DNA of 64,000 nt. Origin: Paulownia fortunei. Lineage: Eukaryota > Streptophyta > Magnoliopsida > Lamiales > Paulowniaceae. Numbering within the stretch: position 1 is the first letter of the stretch; the number at the start of each line of letters is the position of its first letter. Made by a program: the position numbers and the translations under genes. Positions 46,109 through 57,997 of this stretch are shown in pieces. The stretch is taken from NCBI GenBank assembly GCA_019321725.1, contig CM033110.1:18407278-18471277 (forward strand). Reading direction: 5' to 3'. The notes below the pieces were generated by a model that had not been told where the DNA came from, ran no database searches, and saw only the letters and a program-made list of their open reading frames with translations.

Positions 46109-47039
46109 TGGGCTGCATCTCCATTATTTTCTGGTTTTTGATAGTTAAAATGTGAGCAGTTAAAGAGCCAGATTCAAGTAGATGCAAAATCTTCAATATG
46201 TTCACTTTTCCCTTATGTTTGGTTCTTTTGTATCATAATGAGCTTTTAGTTTTGACTGTGCAAAAGTTTAGGTGTCTGTGTTTAATGGTGATCCAGAAGA
46301 AGGCTCACTTTCTTGACAGCACCAACATCCTAAACACAAGAAAAGTACACCATGGGTTATTCTATTGTGAGTTGGACCAGATATGCTTCTCTCAATCTGC
46401 AATTGATCCTTACCCGTATAAGGGTGCTTTACCATTCAACTCCTTTGATCCAAGAAATTTTGGATGAATCAAGAACAACACATTCAATCCATCCAAGAAT
46501 AATATCTCAACTCTCTTCCAGCGGATTCTGACATAGCAAACCACATCTTTTTAACTTTTGGAATGGAAATGAAAGACAACTTAACCGTCCACTGTTAATT
46601 CCACCCTCATTTGAGCTTGGAAACAAAAAAAACAGAGATTGCAAGCAAGGTGATTTAGCCAAAAAATGAAAAACAAATCCTTGTTTTTTAGTATTGAGAG
46701 TGAAGAAGAGTTGTCACAAAGTACTCAGCCAAGCTCCATGGAATTTCAGAGTAAAGGTCATGATTCTTCCACATTCGACAGAAGACCATGCTTTTCAAGA
46801 GTTTACAAGAAATAAATTATCCAATACTACAAATGAACACGCCAAGAAAGATGGGCCTCTCAACTTAGTTGATGGTCCAACCATAATCTTTAATGGATGG
46901 CCTTTCACTGGTGATGTTGGAAGAGGGTTCGGCTTTGGATCGCAAACCCCACTTCAAAGAGAAGGCCAATGTCCAAGTAGAAAAAATGGATTTAAATATT
47001 AAAATATTCAGAGCCCAAGCCAAAAATAAAAAAAGAATA
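46109..47039. other. Intergenic region GGPPS2 / tRNA-Asp
   Basis: Holds the 3' UTR of the second GGPPS. An ORF at 46694-47002 has no recognisable domain. Confidence 0.6.
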
Positions 47040-47111
47040 CGCCGTTGCCGGGGATCGAACCCGGGTCACCCGCGTGACAGGCGGGAATACTCACCACTAT
47101 ACTACAACGAC
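47040..47111 (-). tRNA. tRNA-Asp (GTC)
   Basis: The 72-nt gene reads GTCGTTGTAGTATAGTGG at its 5' end on the minus strand. The 7-bp acceptor stem (GTCGTTG with CAACGGC, one G-T pair) is complete. The anticodon arm CCCGC-CTGTCAC-GCGGG carries anticodon GTC, and the T arm CCGGG-TTCGATC-CCCGG is perfect. The discriminator base is G, no CCA is encoded, and no intron is present. It matches nuclear plant tRNA-Asp, as I recall it. Confidence 0.97.
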
Positions 47112-49480
47112 CTTGTTGTCATGTAAGGTTTTGTATAAGTATAAAACAATTATAAAACGTTTTAAAATAAATATCAAAAGGCATCAAAAACTTGATTTTT
47201 GCATAAAAAGTTAAAAAATAAAATAAATTATTTACCTTCTTAAGACTATAAAAGAATTATTATAGTTGCTCCATATGAAGGGCATCATGGTTTTGGATCC
47301 CCATGAAAAAAAGTATACTCTACTGTATTAATGGTATCTAATTCAGTTCCAATTTTCATTCACTCATTTTGTTCATAGCTTACTTTTTTTGAGTATAGCC
47401 TGCTTGGGGCTCAACCCAAATCCCTTGATGTAGAGCACTACAATCTCTACCCAAACCCCTCAGCCTGCAAAGGATCCTACACTCTAGATGAAGCTCACCT
47501 ACCACTACCACTAAGGAAAATTTGTTCCAACTTTCAAGATTTCTATGTCAACAAAAGAATAGATATAAAGTTACATGGTTATAGCCATAGAGTTATTGAA
47601 CTCTCTACCATGCAATCCAAATCATAGTTGGCCCAACCCTAGGTCAAAGTAAAAACTCAACTATTTCACTTGTTTAGTAGAACAAAATAATTAAGTCGGA
47701 TTCTCGATTTCAAAGGGTATTTTATCCTATTTAAAATAGATGATTTGGACTGCAAAATAACATGCCTATGGAATGTTTATGGTCTTCTATTACAAATCTG
47801 CGAGTTCTATCAATCCAGTGTTGATAAACTCAAGCCCAATGAAGATGCCATGGTTAGAAAAGAAAAGGAGAATTTGAAAATAAAATCAATCGAAAATGGA
47901 TATTGAGTCCTAAATTTAATGTATACTCTAATTCTCTTATAAAATTGTTCACATTCATAATACAATTTTTCAACTCTAGCATTCCTAACTGTTTGTAGGG
48001 TGCAGGAATTCATTACATGAAAAAATAATTTTTAATGCGAGGTTGAGGAACGCATCACATATCAAAATAATTTTTAATTAGAGATTATTATTTTTTGTTA
48101 ACATTTATTTCTCCTTTAGAGGTTTAATGACTTGGTCGTGTTTAAAGGTATAGATTGAAAAGTGCCAATCTTGGAATCTCCATCAATCTCTAGTTTGCTT
48201 CTTTTGCTAGGTGTTGCTTCTAGCAAAGATTACTTTACGCATTGTGTGTGATCTAGTTTCGGGTGTTCACCTAGGTAAAAAAGTTGTTTATGGCCGGTGG
48301 CTCGCTAACTAAGAGAATAACACAATTGATTTTTTTTTTTTTCGATACTCCCTTTCTAAAAGAAAGTATTTCACCAAAAATCTTTTTATTAGTGCTATAT
48401 TCTTGCTTTTATAACTCGAATTTCTTAAAAAAAGGGTAAACTCTCACGCTTGATTTGTCACGTAGATGTTGAAATAGAATTAATATACGATAAACAGCTT
48501 GCAATGAAATCAACTCATGATCTTATACAATTTGTTCACTATTCTCAAACCCAATGATCTGTATTTTTGGGTCCATATCCACTCAGGCTCTATTTGTTTT
48601 CACAAAATTGGGGAAAAGTAAAAGAATGAGAAAAGGTTTGGCTGTGTTTTCTTGTTAAAAAATGTAGGATATTTTCATCTATGATTTTTTTTTTCAAAGA
48701 TAATATTTGGTTGTGAGTTTTCTTTTTAAAAAGTTCCAAAATATATTTTTACAACAAAATATTTTTTTCATAAAAAAAATATCAAATCAATTGTAGTCGT
48801 TGCACCTTTTTCTCTAATTTATTTACTATTTTCAAAAAATATTCTACATTCCAATATATTTAAAATACATATATCACATCAACTACAATTTTATCTCACC
48901 TTCAATTACAATTTAAAGCTCATTTTTTTCTTTCAAAAACTAGTTTTTCTTTTTTATTATCTTTAAAATAAGATTTTCCGAAACAAAAGGTCACACAATC
49001 ACATGTTTGCTTATCGGAAAATTATCCTGGAAAACTATATATTTTCCAAGCATTTGGTAGCATTTCAAATTTTCGTGGAAAACAATTGTATTTCTAAAAC
49101 AACTCAGCTTTAATACACTTAATATGAGTTTTTTTTAATAGATATAAATGTAGGTATATATAAAAATAGTTTAATTTTTTATTGAAATTTAGTAAGATTT
49201 TTTTAATATTTATTTGTTCAAGTTCTCATTTCAGTAGATCCTAATCAAATTAGAAATTCAATTCGATCATTTCAATTCATGTTTATCCAAGTGGCAACGT
49301 AAAAATATATATATTATTTTCATAACAATTTAATATCTATTCAGAAAAAAATCAGATTCGATAAAGTAACATTTCTTCAAAATAATTTAATGTTTTCTAA
49401 ATTTTTCAAATTGACAACAATTTCCAATATTTTCAAAAATTTCAGTGCAATATATAAATACATATTAGGGTTCAAACATT
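47112..49480. other. Intergenic region tRNA-Asp / AS1
   Basis: 2.4 kb of AT-rich DNA with long A and T runs. No gene or clear repeat boundary seen. Confidence 0.6.
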
Positions 49481-50620
49481 TTATTTAGAGAAGCATGGCA
49501 GTGGACCCCCAATCTGTATGTGTTGGAGCAGCTTGGCCAACTTCACGTGCTTGCTGCACCATGCCTCCATTAACTTTGCCTCTTTAGCTTCTGCATCCCT
49601 CTGCATTGCCTTCACTTGCTCTCTGTATTCCCCCTCCATTCTGCTCAGATACGCCATTTCCTCCTCCCTCAACCACCTTATCTTCGCATCTATTTCCTCC
49701 ATTTTCTCCCTGCTCCGCCTCGCCTTCTCCGACTCCAGCTGCTGCTCCAGCCGGTTCAGTCGCCAACTGGCCTCCTTCTTGTGCCGCAACCAGTTCTCCT
49801 TCCCTTCTTCCAGCTCCTTGCAATGCTGAATCAGGGTGCCCATCTGCCGAAACTGGAAGAATCGCGGCTGGATCACTATCTCCGGGTCGAGGATTGCCGG
49901 TTCGGAAGGCGAGAGTGTCAGGCTCACGGAAGGGGACGGAGTGGAGGAGGAGGACGTCAGAGACGATGATGTGGTTGGTGTGTTGTTCATGTTCATCCAC
50001 GGCGGGAGCCCCGTCGCTGGACAGGATGCGGGATTAATCGGTTCGGTGATCCCCACAGAACCGAGTGAAAGAACCGGAGGCAGTTCGGGAAGCGGAACGT
50101 TGGCGGGCATTATGATATTGCTCTGGGAATGAAAAGCAAAAAGCTTAGGTTGAACGTACTTCTCGGCGAAGGTCTCCAGAATGTGGTCGTACTTCCCCTG
50201 CGCAGCTTTCTCCGGCGACCCAGGGCCGGGCACAGTGGAAGCACCCGGCCGAGTACTGTAATCCTGATGATTCTTCTGCGACTTCTGCAGCTGCTTTAGC
50301 TGTTTCTCCTTGAAAACCTCCCACCACTTGCCGAGACGCTTGGCGGTGCGGCCGGGGACTTCGGCGGCTATCTTCTTCCACTTGTTGCCGTACTTTGCCT
50401 GTAGAGAAATGACTAGATTTTGCTCCTCCAGAGTCAGGGATCCCTTCTTGATTCCGGGCTTGAGGTAGTTTTTCCAGCGCTCGAGGCAGGATTTAGGATC
50501 TCTGTCGAGGGGTTTGCCCATGCGTTGAGAGATGAGATTCCATTCCTTGGGACCGTATTGCTTGACGTAGGCGTGGAGGAGGGCGTCTTCTTCCGGCTGC
50601 CACCTCTGCCGCTCCTTCAT
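49481..50620 (-). CDS. AS1: MYB transcription factor ASYMMETRIC LEAVES 1 / PHANTASTICA
   Basis: A nuclear R2R3-MYB regulator that with the LOB protein AS2 represses KNOX genes and sets leaf adaxial identity. The single-exon ORF codes for 379 residues. It starts MKERQRWQPEEDALLHAYVK; R2 has W7, W27 and W49, and R3 has W81 and W99/W100 (NKWKKIAAEVPGRTAKRLGK). KYDHILETFAEKYVQPK, a Ser/Thr-rich centre (215-235) and SVSLTLSPSEP (231-241) are typical of the ARP family. The C-terminal half (about 265-360) is a charged coiled coil used for dimerisation, and the protein ends GGPLPCFSK. Length is close to the family norm. A TATA-like ACTATATAATC lies about 205-215 bp upstream on the minus strand (near 50827-50838). 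Confidence 0.97.
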   Translation of the reverse strand: MKERQRWQPEEDALLHAYVKQYGPKEWNLISQRMGKPLDRDPKSCLERWKNYLKPGIKKGSLTLEEQNLVISLQAKYGNKWKKIAAEVPGRTAKRLGKWWEVFKEKQLKQLQKSQKNHQDYSTRPGASTVPGPGSPEKAAQGKYDHILETFAEKYVQPKLFAFHSQSNIIMPANVPLPELPPVLSLGSVGITEPINPASCPATGLPPWMNMNNTPTTSSSLTSSSSTPSPSVSLTLSPSEPAILDPEIVIQPRFFQFRQMGTLIQHCKELEEGKENWLRHKKEASWRLNRLEQQLESEKARRSREKMEEIDAKIRWLREEEMAYLSRMEGEYREQVKAMQRDAEAKEAKLMEAWCSKHVKLAKLLQHIQIGGPLPCFSK

Positions 50621-50928
50621 CTCCTCACTAATATCACAACCATCACCATCATCATGTTCCTATCTTGATCCAAATAAACCACCCAAAGATGCCCAACCAC
50701 TACTATTACTATGCCGCCATTGATTAAATATTTTGTTGAGCTAATGAGCTAGAAAAGAAGATAATATTGAGCGAAGCGTTCTTTTTACCGTTGCTTTGTG
50801 GTATATGCTGAAGCATGGGGAGAAAAGATTATATAGTAGTAGGGGGAAGGGAGGGGATGGAGTTGTTTATCAGGAAGAAGGTAAAATAAAGGGAAAAGGA
50901 AATGGAGCAGAGGGTTGTGCAATGGTGA

Positions 50929-51031
50929 AGGGGGGTGGTGGGGTGGCAGTATGGCAGAGTGAAGAGTCAGAATTGTGGTGGAGATGACAGGACAGTTGGG
51001 TGGGGTGCGGTGGGGGTGGTGGGGGCTGGTA
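50929..51031. repeat. G-run tracts upstream of AS1
   Basis: Two clusters of G runs (GGGGGGTGGTGGGG near 50930 and GGTGGGGTGCGGTGGGGG near 51000) on the strand opposite the AS1 message. They lie some 310-410 bp upstream of the AS1 start. Confidence 0.7.
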
Positions 51032-53029
51032 TTGTAGTGTACAGTAGTGTATAAAGATGCCAAGTTAAAGATGAGCAGTGTGAAGTGTGAACACTTGAAA
51101 TGTGGGGTGGGGGATGAATCACTCCTACATTCTACACTTTGGTTGGATTTTTGAAATGCGTGGTGCCACGCTCCAATCATTAAGCACAAGTGCACAAGAA
51201 TACAAGTAAGTGTAGTTTTAGATTTTTATTTTTTATTTTTTATTTTTATTCTTCTCAAAATATATTTAAATATTAATACACATTCTTTAATGTATTTTTT
51301 AAATATTTTTTTCTTCCTACAAATTATTTTAAAACATCTTATTATTACATTTTAAAGCCCCGTCTCAAAATAAAATCCAATATACATCAAATTTTCTTCT
51401 TCATTTTTCTTAACACTTCTTCTAAAATATTCAAAATAAATTCAAACATTCTTGAAGTTTTTTTTATGTATTTGTAGTTTTAGATGTTAAGGTAACAATT
51501 GGAAATTATTAATATTATATCATTACTTTAAGTAATAATATATTTCTGAAAGAAATACAGTTTTAAATGTCGAAATATTATTTGTAGATGTTCAAAGAAA
51601 ATAGGAATGTTCATGTGTAGACAAAAGCTAGAAATTCGATGTCTATGATTAGGAAAAAATTATTTACCATATTACTATTTTATATATGAATTAATTCCCT
51701 CTTATAATTGTGCACATGGAGTCTGAATTCAGAGAATACCATACATAAATTGCTTAATTTATGTTGGTATTTAGTTCTTTTATTAGTATCAATGTGATAC
51801 ACAAAATTTTATACTTATTTAAATTGGTATTCGAGTTTACTATAAATTTCAAATTAGTATATAAAATTTTGTATAATGACAAACATATCTTTCTAAACTC
51901 CAATCTAATTCAATTTGTCCATCCAATTTGATTAAATAATTCATATCACTATGATAACCTAAAAATAAAATTGGATCTAGGAGGATTAAACCGAATTGAT
52001 ACATGCATTTTTATAAATATTTTAATTGAAACTTGAGTTTTGTCATAATTTTTAAATAGGTACATATTTGATGGATTTTAGCTAATTCTTCATATAAAAA
52101 ATTATCAAGAAAAACATACCTTTTTAATCAAATATATTCATTTGATTAAATAAATCATACACCACGACAACCTAAACATAATATTGAGCAATAATAAACA
52201 ACTATATTAAATATAAAAAAGGTTCAACATATAATGATATACATGGATGGTCAGAGAAAATATGGAAATTTAAATTAATGAGATGAAAAGTAAAATCAAA
52301 TATTTAGAAGTTGCAATTAAAAGAAAAAGGTATAGAGAATAAGAGAAACATTTTCTTGCTTTTGTTGCATTTTCTTCATACACTTTCTTTAATTAATGCA
52401 ATCAATAAGATGAAAGTCCAAAAAAATTAAAAAGTAAAAAGGGTTAAAATTGCAATATTAATTCCACCTTTAAACAAGTATTAAAATTTTATTGCAATAA
52501 TAATTCCACCTTTAAATTAATAAGGTACTTTATAATTTTCAGAATTAAAATTTAAATCTCACCTTATAAAGCAAAATTACGGATCTGCATCCAAATATAT
52601 TTTAGTTTCAATATCTTTAATAGCATTATAAATTTTATATCTATTTCTATAGTGGTATACTTTTAATTTTTTTTATATGTGTATGTTATCAATGTGATTG
52701 AATCCCATTTAACCAAACGAAGTATAACACAAAAAATTGAAAGTAAAATCGAAACTAAATAAACTTTAAAATTGTATATTTTTCATTTTAAGATATTTAT
52801 AAAAAAAATTAAAATAATTTTATTTAATATGTATTATTTTGATATTTTTAACAAAATTCAAGTACGAAATAGAGGATATATAAAATTTTATTTATCAATT
52901 TGACATTAACATAATACCCACACACCAAAATAATTTTACTCAATACTATATATAACCCAAAAAACAAAAAACTTAATTTGATTTTTTTTATTTAATCAAG
53001 AAGAAGAAGAGATTGTTTTATTAATTGAA

Positions 53030-53285
53030 GGAGAAACGCGTGCGTCCACGAAATAATAGGGTAGGGCGAGTAGGGGGGGTAGGGCGCGTGATCAGAAAGA
53101 CGGAAGGGCACCGAGACGCATCAACGGATTTCTCGGGTCTGCTGTTGGGGAACCTGTTTAGGGTTTGGTCCGTTCGGGCGGGGCCTGATTCTGTACAGTG
53201 TCTATATGTGCGGTACATGCCAATTACCGCAGTACATCGCCCTCGGGCGTTGCGATTCAAAATTACTCTCGAATAATCATGCGCG
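53030..53285. other. Isolated GC-rich island with inverted repeats and a telomere-like word
   Basis: About 255 bp clearly richer in GC than its AT-rich flanks. Inverted repeats visible: CCGAGA/TCTCGG (53111-53136), CTGTACAG (53191-53198), TGCGGTA/TACCGCA (53209-53231) and CGCCC/GGGCG (53238-53249). GTTTAGGGTTT lies at about 53155-53165. ORFs of 80-90 codons on both strands are probably only a result of the base composition. Function unknown. Confidence 0.5.
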
Positions 53286-54715
53286 CTTTTTAAAGCCAAT
53301 TTTTTTCCTTATTCAAATATAATGCAGTTATCACAATCTACTCAGTATTTTCTTCACCACGTAAAGAACTTTTATTTGTTAGAGTTTGGATGAAAACAAT
53401 TATTTTTTCTGTTGTTAATATGTTTGAAAAGATTAACAATAGAGGTTTGATCCATTGTGGTGTTTATTGGGTAAATTGAATCTTATCGAATTTAAATTTT
53501 AGTATGATCAAATTGTTCTGAATTAATGAGTTCGATTTGACTATTACTACTTTTTTTATATTGTGATTTGGTGATTTGGTTACTTAAATCTATTTTAAAA
53601 AATAAAAAAAATAGTTAAGAGATATATATATATATTAAAATCATAATTATATGTATTATCTATTATTCTTAGTAAATAAATAAAAAATGGTATAAAAATA
53701 AACAATATATATATAAATCAAATATAACAATATATAAAAATAATAATTTGATATTCAATACAATTTGTTATCCAAAATAAAAAATCAAAACTAATATGAA
53801 TAATAAATTTTCGTAAAAATTAATATCAAATCAAATTTGATTCCATCCGATTAATTTACGGTGTCAGAAACACTACTGCATACCCTATAACGTGATATTT
53901 GAATGTCGTCAAGTTGACTCTTCTGCAATTGGGTTTAAAATATTTCTCAATAAAATGAATTTGAAAAAGATATTCAGAAAGGGGCATCCGTGGAATTTTA
54001 AATACATAGCCAATTTATAGGGCAAATAATCATGATTATGTCATATCTCTAGGTGGCTTTTCTTTTAAATGCAACAAAATGAGGCTTTCATTGGGATAGA
54101 AATATAGAAAATAAAAAAATTATATCAAAGAAAAATCATTTCTTCCATATAAATTGAATTTTATTTTATTTTTTGTGACGTTGTGTTCGAATTTTTCTAG
54201 CTTGTACTCTTACATTGACAACTTAATATTTTTGGTGTTCTTCTGCAGGAACATTTTCCTTTTTCGGTGAAGAAAAATGTGTCTGGTATTAACATTTCGG
54301 AAATACATTTATTTTCTCAAAATATTTATCAATTATTATTTTAATTAAATTATTATATATTTTAATATATATTCACTATGTACAATAAAACAATATTGAA
54401 AAAGCATCTACACATTTGAAGATGTCTCCTACTAACTACAATAAACAACGTTATCAAGATATTTATATTGAAAAATATCTTTTAAAATATATCTTATTAT
54501 TTATTTTTAATAAAATATTTAAATATATTTTTATTTTTAATATATTCTCCAATTTCACCCCCAAGATACAATATATTCCAAAATAATTTTTCCAAAAAAA
54601 CTGAAAATTACACCAAAGAGAGCCTTATTTACTCTACGTTTGTTATGATTGCGTTGGATATAGTTTGACTTTTTCTAAGGACAAGTTCTAGGTATTTTAT
54701 TTTGCCAGATTATAT

Positions 54716-54858
54716 TGGGTTGGGCCAACAGGAGCTTGGGCTGTTGGGCATATATTTTGCATGCTGTCATTTTCCCTTATGGGCTGAGCTGCCACCTTTC
54801 TTGGGCCGCTTGTACATATCTCAACCCATGGTTCCACGACCGAAATCTCTGGGCCCAA
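54716..54858. promoter_or_regulatory. Cluster of TGGGCC/TGGGCT site-II-like words
   Basis: Five TGGGCC or TGGGCT words plus one TGGGCA in about 140 bp. Such words bind TCP factors in promoters of growth genes, but no gene is seen within 2 kb. Confidence 0.35.
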
Positions 54859-54902
54859 CCTGATGATTTTTTATTTTTTTTAATCAAAATAATAGTGTAA
54901 AA

Positions 54903-54974
54903 GTGTGTAATGAAAGTTTTGAACGTGACCTTCAGATTATTAGCAAACACTTTAACCAACTGAACTAATGAGCC
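54903..54974 (-). pseudogene. tRNA-Ile(AAT)-derived relic
   Basis: On the minus strand the segment starts GGCTCATTAGTTCAGTTGGT, then TTAAAG, then TGCTAATAA, GAAGGTCA and a decayed T arm CGTTCAAAACT. It follows nuclear tRNA-Ile(AAT) closely. Most differences are C to T or G to A. The T stem and the acceptor closing strand no longer pair, so it should not fold. It may be a tRNA pseudogene or the head of a SINE. Confidence 0.7.
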
Positions 54975-56139
54975 ATATGTTTATAAATTTGAATAAATAT
55001 ATAAATAAGTCTCATAATTTATTTTTTTATTTTTTTCTCATCAAATTACTTGTCTTGTTTTTTAAAATCAATATAATTAGTATTGTACCCCCTTTAAATT
55101 TAATTAATTAGTTTCAAATATGATAAGTTATAAATCAAGTTCTATATTTTATTTTAATAATAAGTAAAATTTTAAAAATTATCAAATGATACTACTTTAC
55201 AATTATCTTAATAATAAATAAATTTATTATTTTTTAAAAATATTTAACGATGGTACTTTATAATTATTTAGTATTTATTCCACAACTTCTTATGTAATAT
55301 TATTGAATTATTGTAATATTGTATCGATTTTACATGATAACATTAATTTCGAAAATCAAAATTTAATAAATTGTGCTTTATTAATATAGTATAAATGGAA
55401 AAAATATTTTTTAAAAATTTTAAAAATTAATTTAGTCATTGTTGTGTTTTACCATATACTTAAATTTTAGCTATTTTTTTTTTAAATTTAAATTATTTTT
55501 TTTATTAAGTTTAAAAATTAATAATATTTTTAAAAAAATTAAATTCGAAAAAATTTAAAAAAAATATAAGAATCAGAACTGATGGTTAATCGAAATCATA
55601 AATAAAATCGATTCAGTGATTTCGAAAATTCGAACTGTAATCAATTTTGATTGTTAAGATTAAGTGTTATAATTTTCTCAAATTATGGAATCGAGAATTC
55701 GAAATCGTAACAGACAATTTGTAAATTACGGTCACTGCAGTATTTTAGTTTTCGGTTGCCAAAAGAAAATTATTCTTTTACTTTTGCGTTTTGCACGATA
55801 TATACTATTTGCACCACTTCTAATTTGAAATATCTTAAGCAAATTAATTTTTACGTCAAAGTAAATAGATTACTTTTGGCGTGCACTTTAATGTACTTCA
55901 AATTCTTTTTTGATTTTATATTTAATGTCATTCGTATACATGATGTATATATTTTAAAAAAATATTTTATAAATTTTATGTACATATATTAATTAAAATA
56001 TTAAATTAAATAAAAAATATGAATTAAAATACAAAATAAAGAATCCGAGATCATGAGGGAAAAAAACCCTTACAACTCAACTTGCCAGCATAAAGAATAA
56101 TTCAAGTTAGTTAGTGTTCTCATAATTAGATTCATGATC

Positions 56140-56503
56140 AAATTAATTTTGATACCGATAAATAATATATTCAATTGTATCGGTTCAATCATCATCAATT
56201 TGACTTAAAACTTAACTTCTTTTATTATATTATATAAAATAATAATATAATAAATTAATTATAATATACAAAATAAAAAAATAAATAACTAATTAAAAAA
56301 TATATTTAACAAAATATAAAATCCTAATAATTACCTACATATAACTAAATTCTATATTTAAACTTTTTAAAAAATAAAAATAAAAATAAAATATCGATCA
56401 TTTTTTTTAATAATTTAATCAAATTTCTAATTTTTTCACCTTACAAACCTATCATCAATTCACAAGATCAACCGGCCAATCCTTGTGATTTTTAAAACAT
56501 TGA
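56140..56503. mobile_element. Diverged copy of the CCGGTT-type MITE-like family
   Basis: Same orientation as 19619-20036: TATCGGTTCAATCATCATC at the left, then the AT core with AAATAAATAACTA and AACAAAATATAAAATCC. It ends with GATCAACCGGCC and TTTTTAAAACATTG. Boundaries are approximate. Confidence 0.6.
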
Positions 56504-56594
56504 TGTTAGTGGATGATTGAGAGTCAGGCAGCTGCGTTACGCAGTCAAACTTTGCACTCAATATTCTCACAGACCATAAGGTCCAAACGAAAAC

Positions 56595-56600
56595 CACGTG
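56595..56600. promoter_or_regulatory. G-box upstream of AOC
   Basis: CACGTG, 400 bp upstream of the AOC start. Jasmonate-pathway genes are commonly induced through MYC2 binding to G-boxes; a role here is inferred. Confidence 0.45.
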
Positions 56601-56833
56601 CATACATGAAATAACAATTAGCCAAGTTAGACTCATCAAGAGTTCAAAAATACTCTCCTTTTGGGCCTTCCTTTATACAAAGTAAAAATCTCCACAGTCC
56701 AAACAACACCAGCATCGCCGCCCCCATCCAAAAGCCCTCACCGTCCATAAGAAAGCCTTCAAAATAGCAAACATTTTTCCATACCATTTCATATTGAACA
56801 TTACTGTTAGAAATCTGTATTACGCGCTTGCAC

Positions 56834-56849
56834 TATATATATATATATA
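56834..56849 (+). promoter_or_regulatory. AOC: TATA box of AOC
   Basis: A run of eight TA dinucleotides lies about 150 bp upstream of the start codon, giving a likely leader of 120 bases. Confidence 0.6.
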
Positions 56850-56999
56850 CCTATACCATCATCTTCTTCCCACAGCACTACAGCAGGACAATTATCACAT
56901 TGTGAAATACTGTTGCAAAAACTTTGACAGCCTTTTCAACTCTCTAGGCTTAAGTTACCAACTCCACACCACTACAGTAGTATCAAGAATCAAGAATCA

Positions 57000-57997
57000 A
57001 TGGCTACTTACTCAGCCTCTGCCATTCTCAAGGCCAGCCTCTCTACTTCTTCAGCCAAGCTTCCGCCGACCAACACAGCTTCTGCCACCACTGCCATGGC
57101 CCAAAAGCTGCTTTCTTTTGGTCAATTTAAAAACCCTCTGATCTCTCAACCCCTTAAAGTTTCTGCCACCTCCACCTCCTCCGCGGCCGCTAAAAGATCG
57201 TTCTCGTGCAAGAGCCAGAGCGACGCATCAGATTCAAGATCTTGTAAGTGCTTCACTTTGTTCACTAGGAATTACTTGTTGATTGATCCATCTATATAAT
57301 CAAATTTTTAGTAGTATTTGTTTGACAAGTTTTCTGGGGTTTCAGCTAAAGTTCAAGAACTGAACGTGTATGAGCTCAACGAGCGAGACCGTGGCAGCCC
57401 TGCTTACCTTCGACTGAGCCAAAAAACTGTCAATTCCCTCGGCGATCTTGTGCCTTTCAGCAACAAGGTACGCTCTTTCATAACAAAATTACGTGGCCCA
57501 TCTCATGATCGGAGTTGAAATTTACAGCGGTACATTAAATTTGCCAATTTATTGAGATTAAACCCTCGGAAAAATGAAAAGAAAATGTTTTACAGGTCTA
57601 TACAGGAGACCTGAAGAAACGGGCTGGCATAACCGCCGGAATATGCGTGTTGATCAAGAACGAACCGGAAAAGAAAGGCGACCGCTACGAGGCCATCTAC
57701 AGTTTCTACTTCGGCGACTACGGTCACATCGCCGTGCAGGGACCGTACTTGACGTACGAGGATACGTATCTGGCGGTGACTGGTGGATCCGGTATATTCG
57801 AGGGGGTGTACGGCCAGGTGAAGCTCCACCAGATCATTTTCCCTTTCAAGCTGTTCTACACTTTCTACTTGAAGGGCATACCGGAGCTGCCGGCGGAGCT
57901 GCTGGGCGAGCCGGTGGCGCCGTCGCCCGCGGTGGAGCCCACGGATGCGGCCAAGGCTTGTGAGCCTGGAGCCACCCTCCCGAATTTTACCAATTAG
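57000..57997 (+). CDS. AOC: Allene oxide cyclase, chloroplastic
   Basis: It cyclises the unstable allene oxide from 13-HPOT to cis-(+)-OPDA, the stereospecific step of jasmonate synthesis in plastids. Exons 57000-57243, 57346-57467 and 57596-57997 give 255 residues. Residues 1-78 are a Ser/Ala-rich transit peptide ([20 protein letters not shown]). The mature protein, from [20 protein letters not shown], is a full eight-stranded lipocalin-like barrel, with [40 protein letters not shown] and [19 protein letters not shown]. It ends in an A/P-rich tail typical of plants. Junction phases agree and are GT-AG. No neighbouring copy is seen in the window. Confidence 0.97.

Larger units (their letters stand above)
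50621..56999. other. Divergent intergenic region AS1 / AOC (6.4 kb)
   Basis: The AS1 side holds a promoter with G-rich tracts on the + strand (50929-51031). Beyond lie long AT-rich sequences, an isolated GC-rich island (53030-53285), a TGGGCY cluster (54716-54858), a tRNA-Ile relic (54903-54974), a MITE-like element (56140-56503) and the AOC promoter. Confidence 0.65.

Noticed and set aside
46694..47002. 102-codon ORF before the tRNA gene
   Set aside because: No similarity recognised and no promoter or splice context.
53120..53140. Short resemblance to 5.8S rRNA (CAACGGATTTCTCGG)
   Set aside because: Only about 15 bases agree and the flanks do not, so it is not an rDNA fragment.
53030..53285. 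Telomerase RNA gene
   Set aside because: A template-like AAACCCTAAAC is present, but no USE/TATA Pol III promoter is visible. I kept it only as a finding to test.
53021..53299. 92-codon minus and 83-codon plus ORFs in the GC island
   Set aside because: Arg/Pro-rich on both strands, as expected from base composition; no start context or homology.
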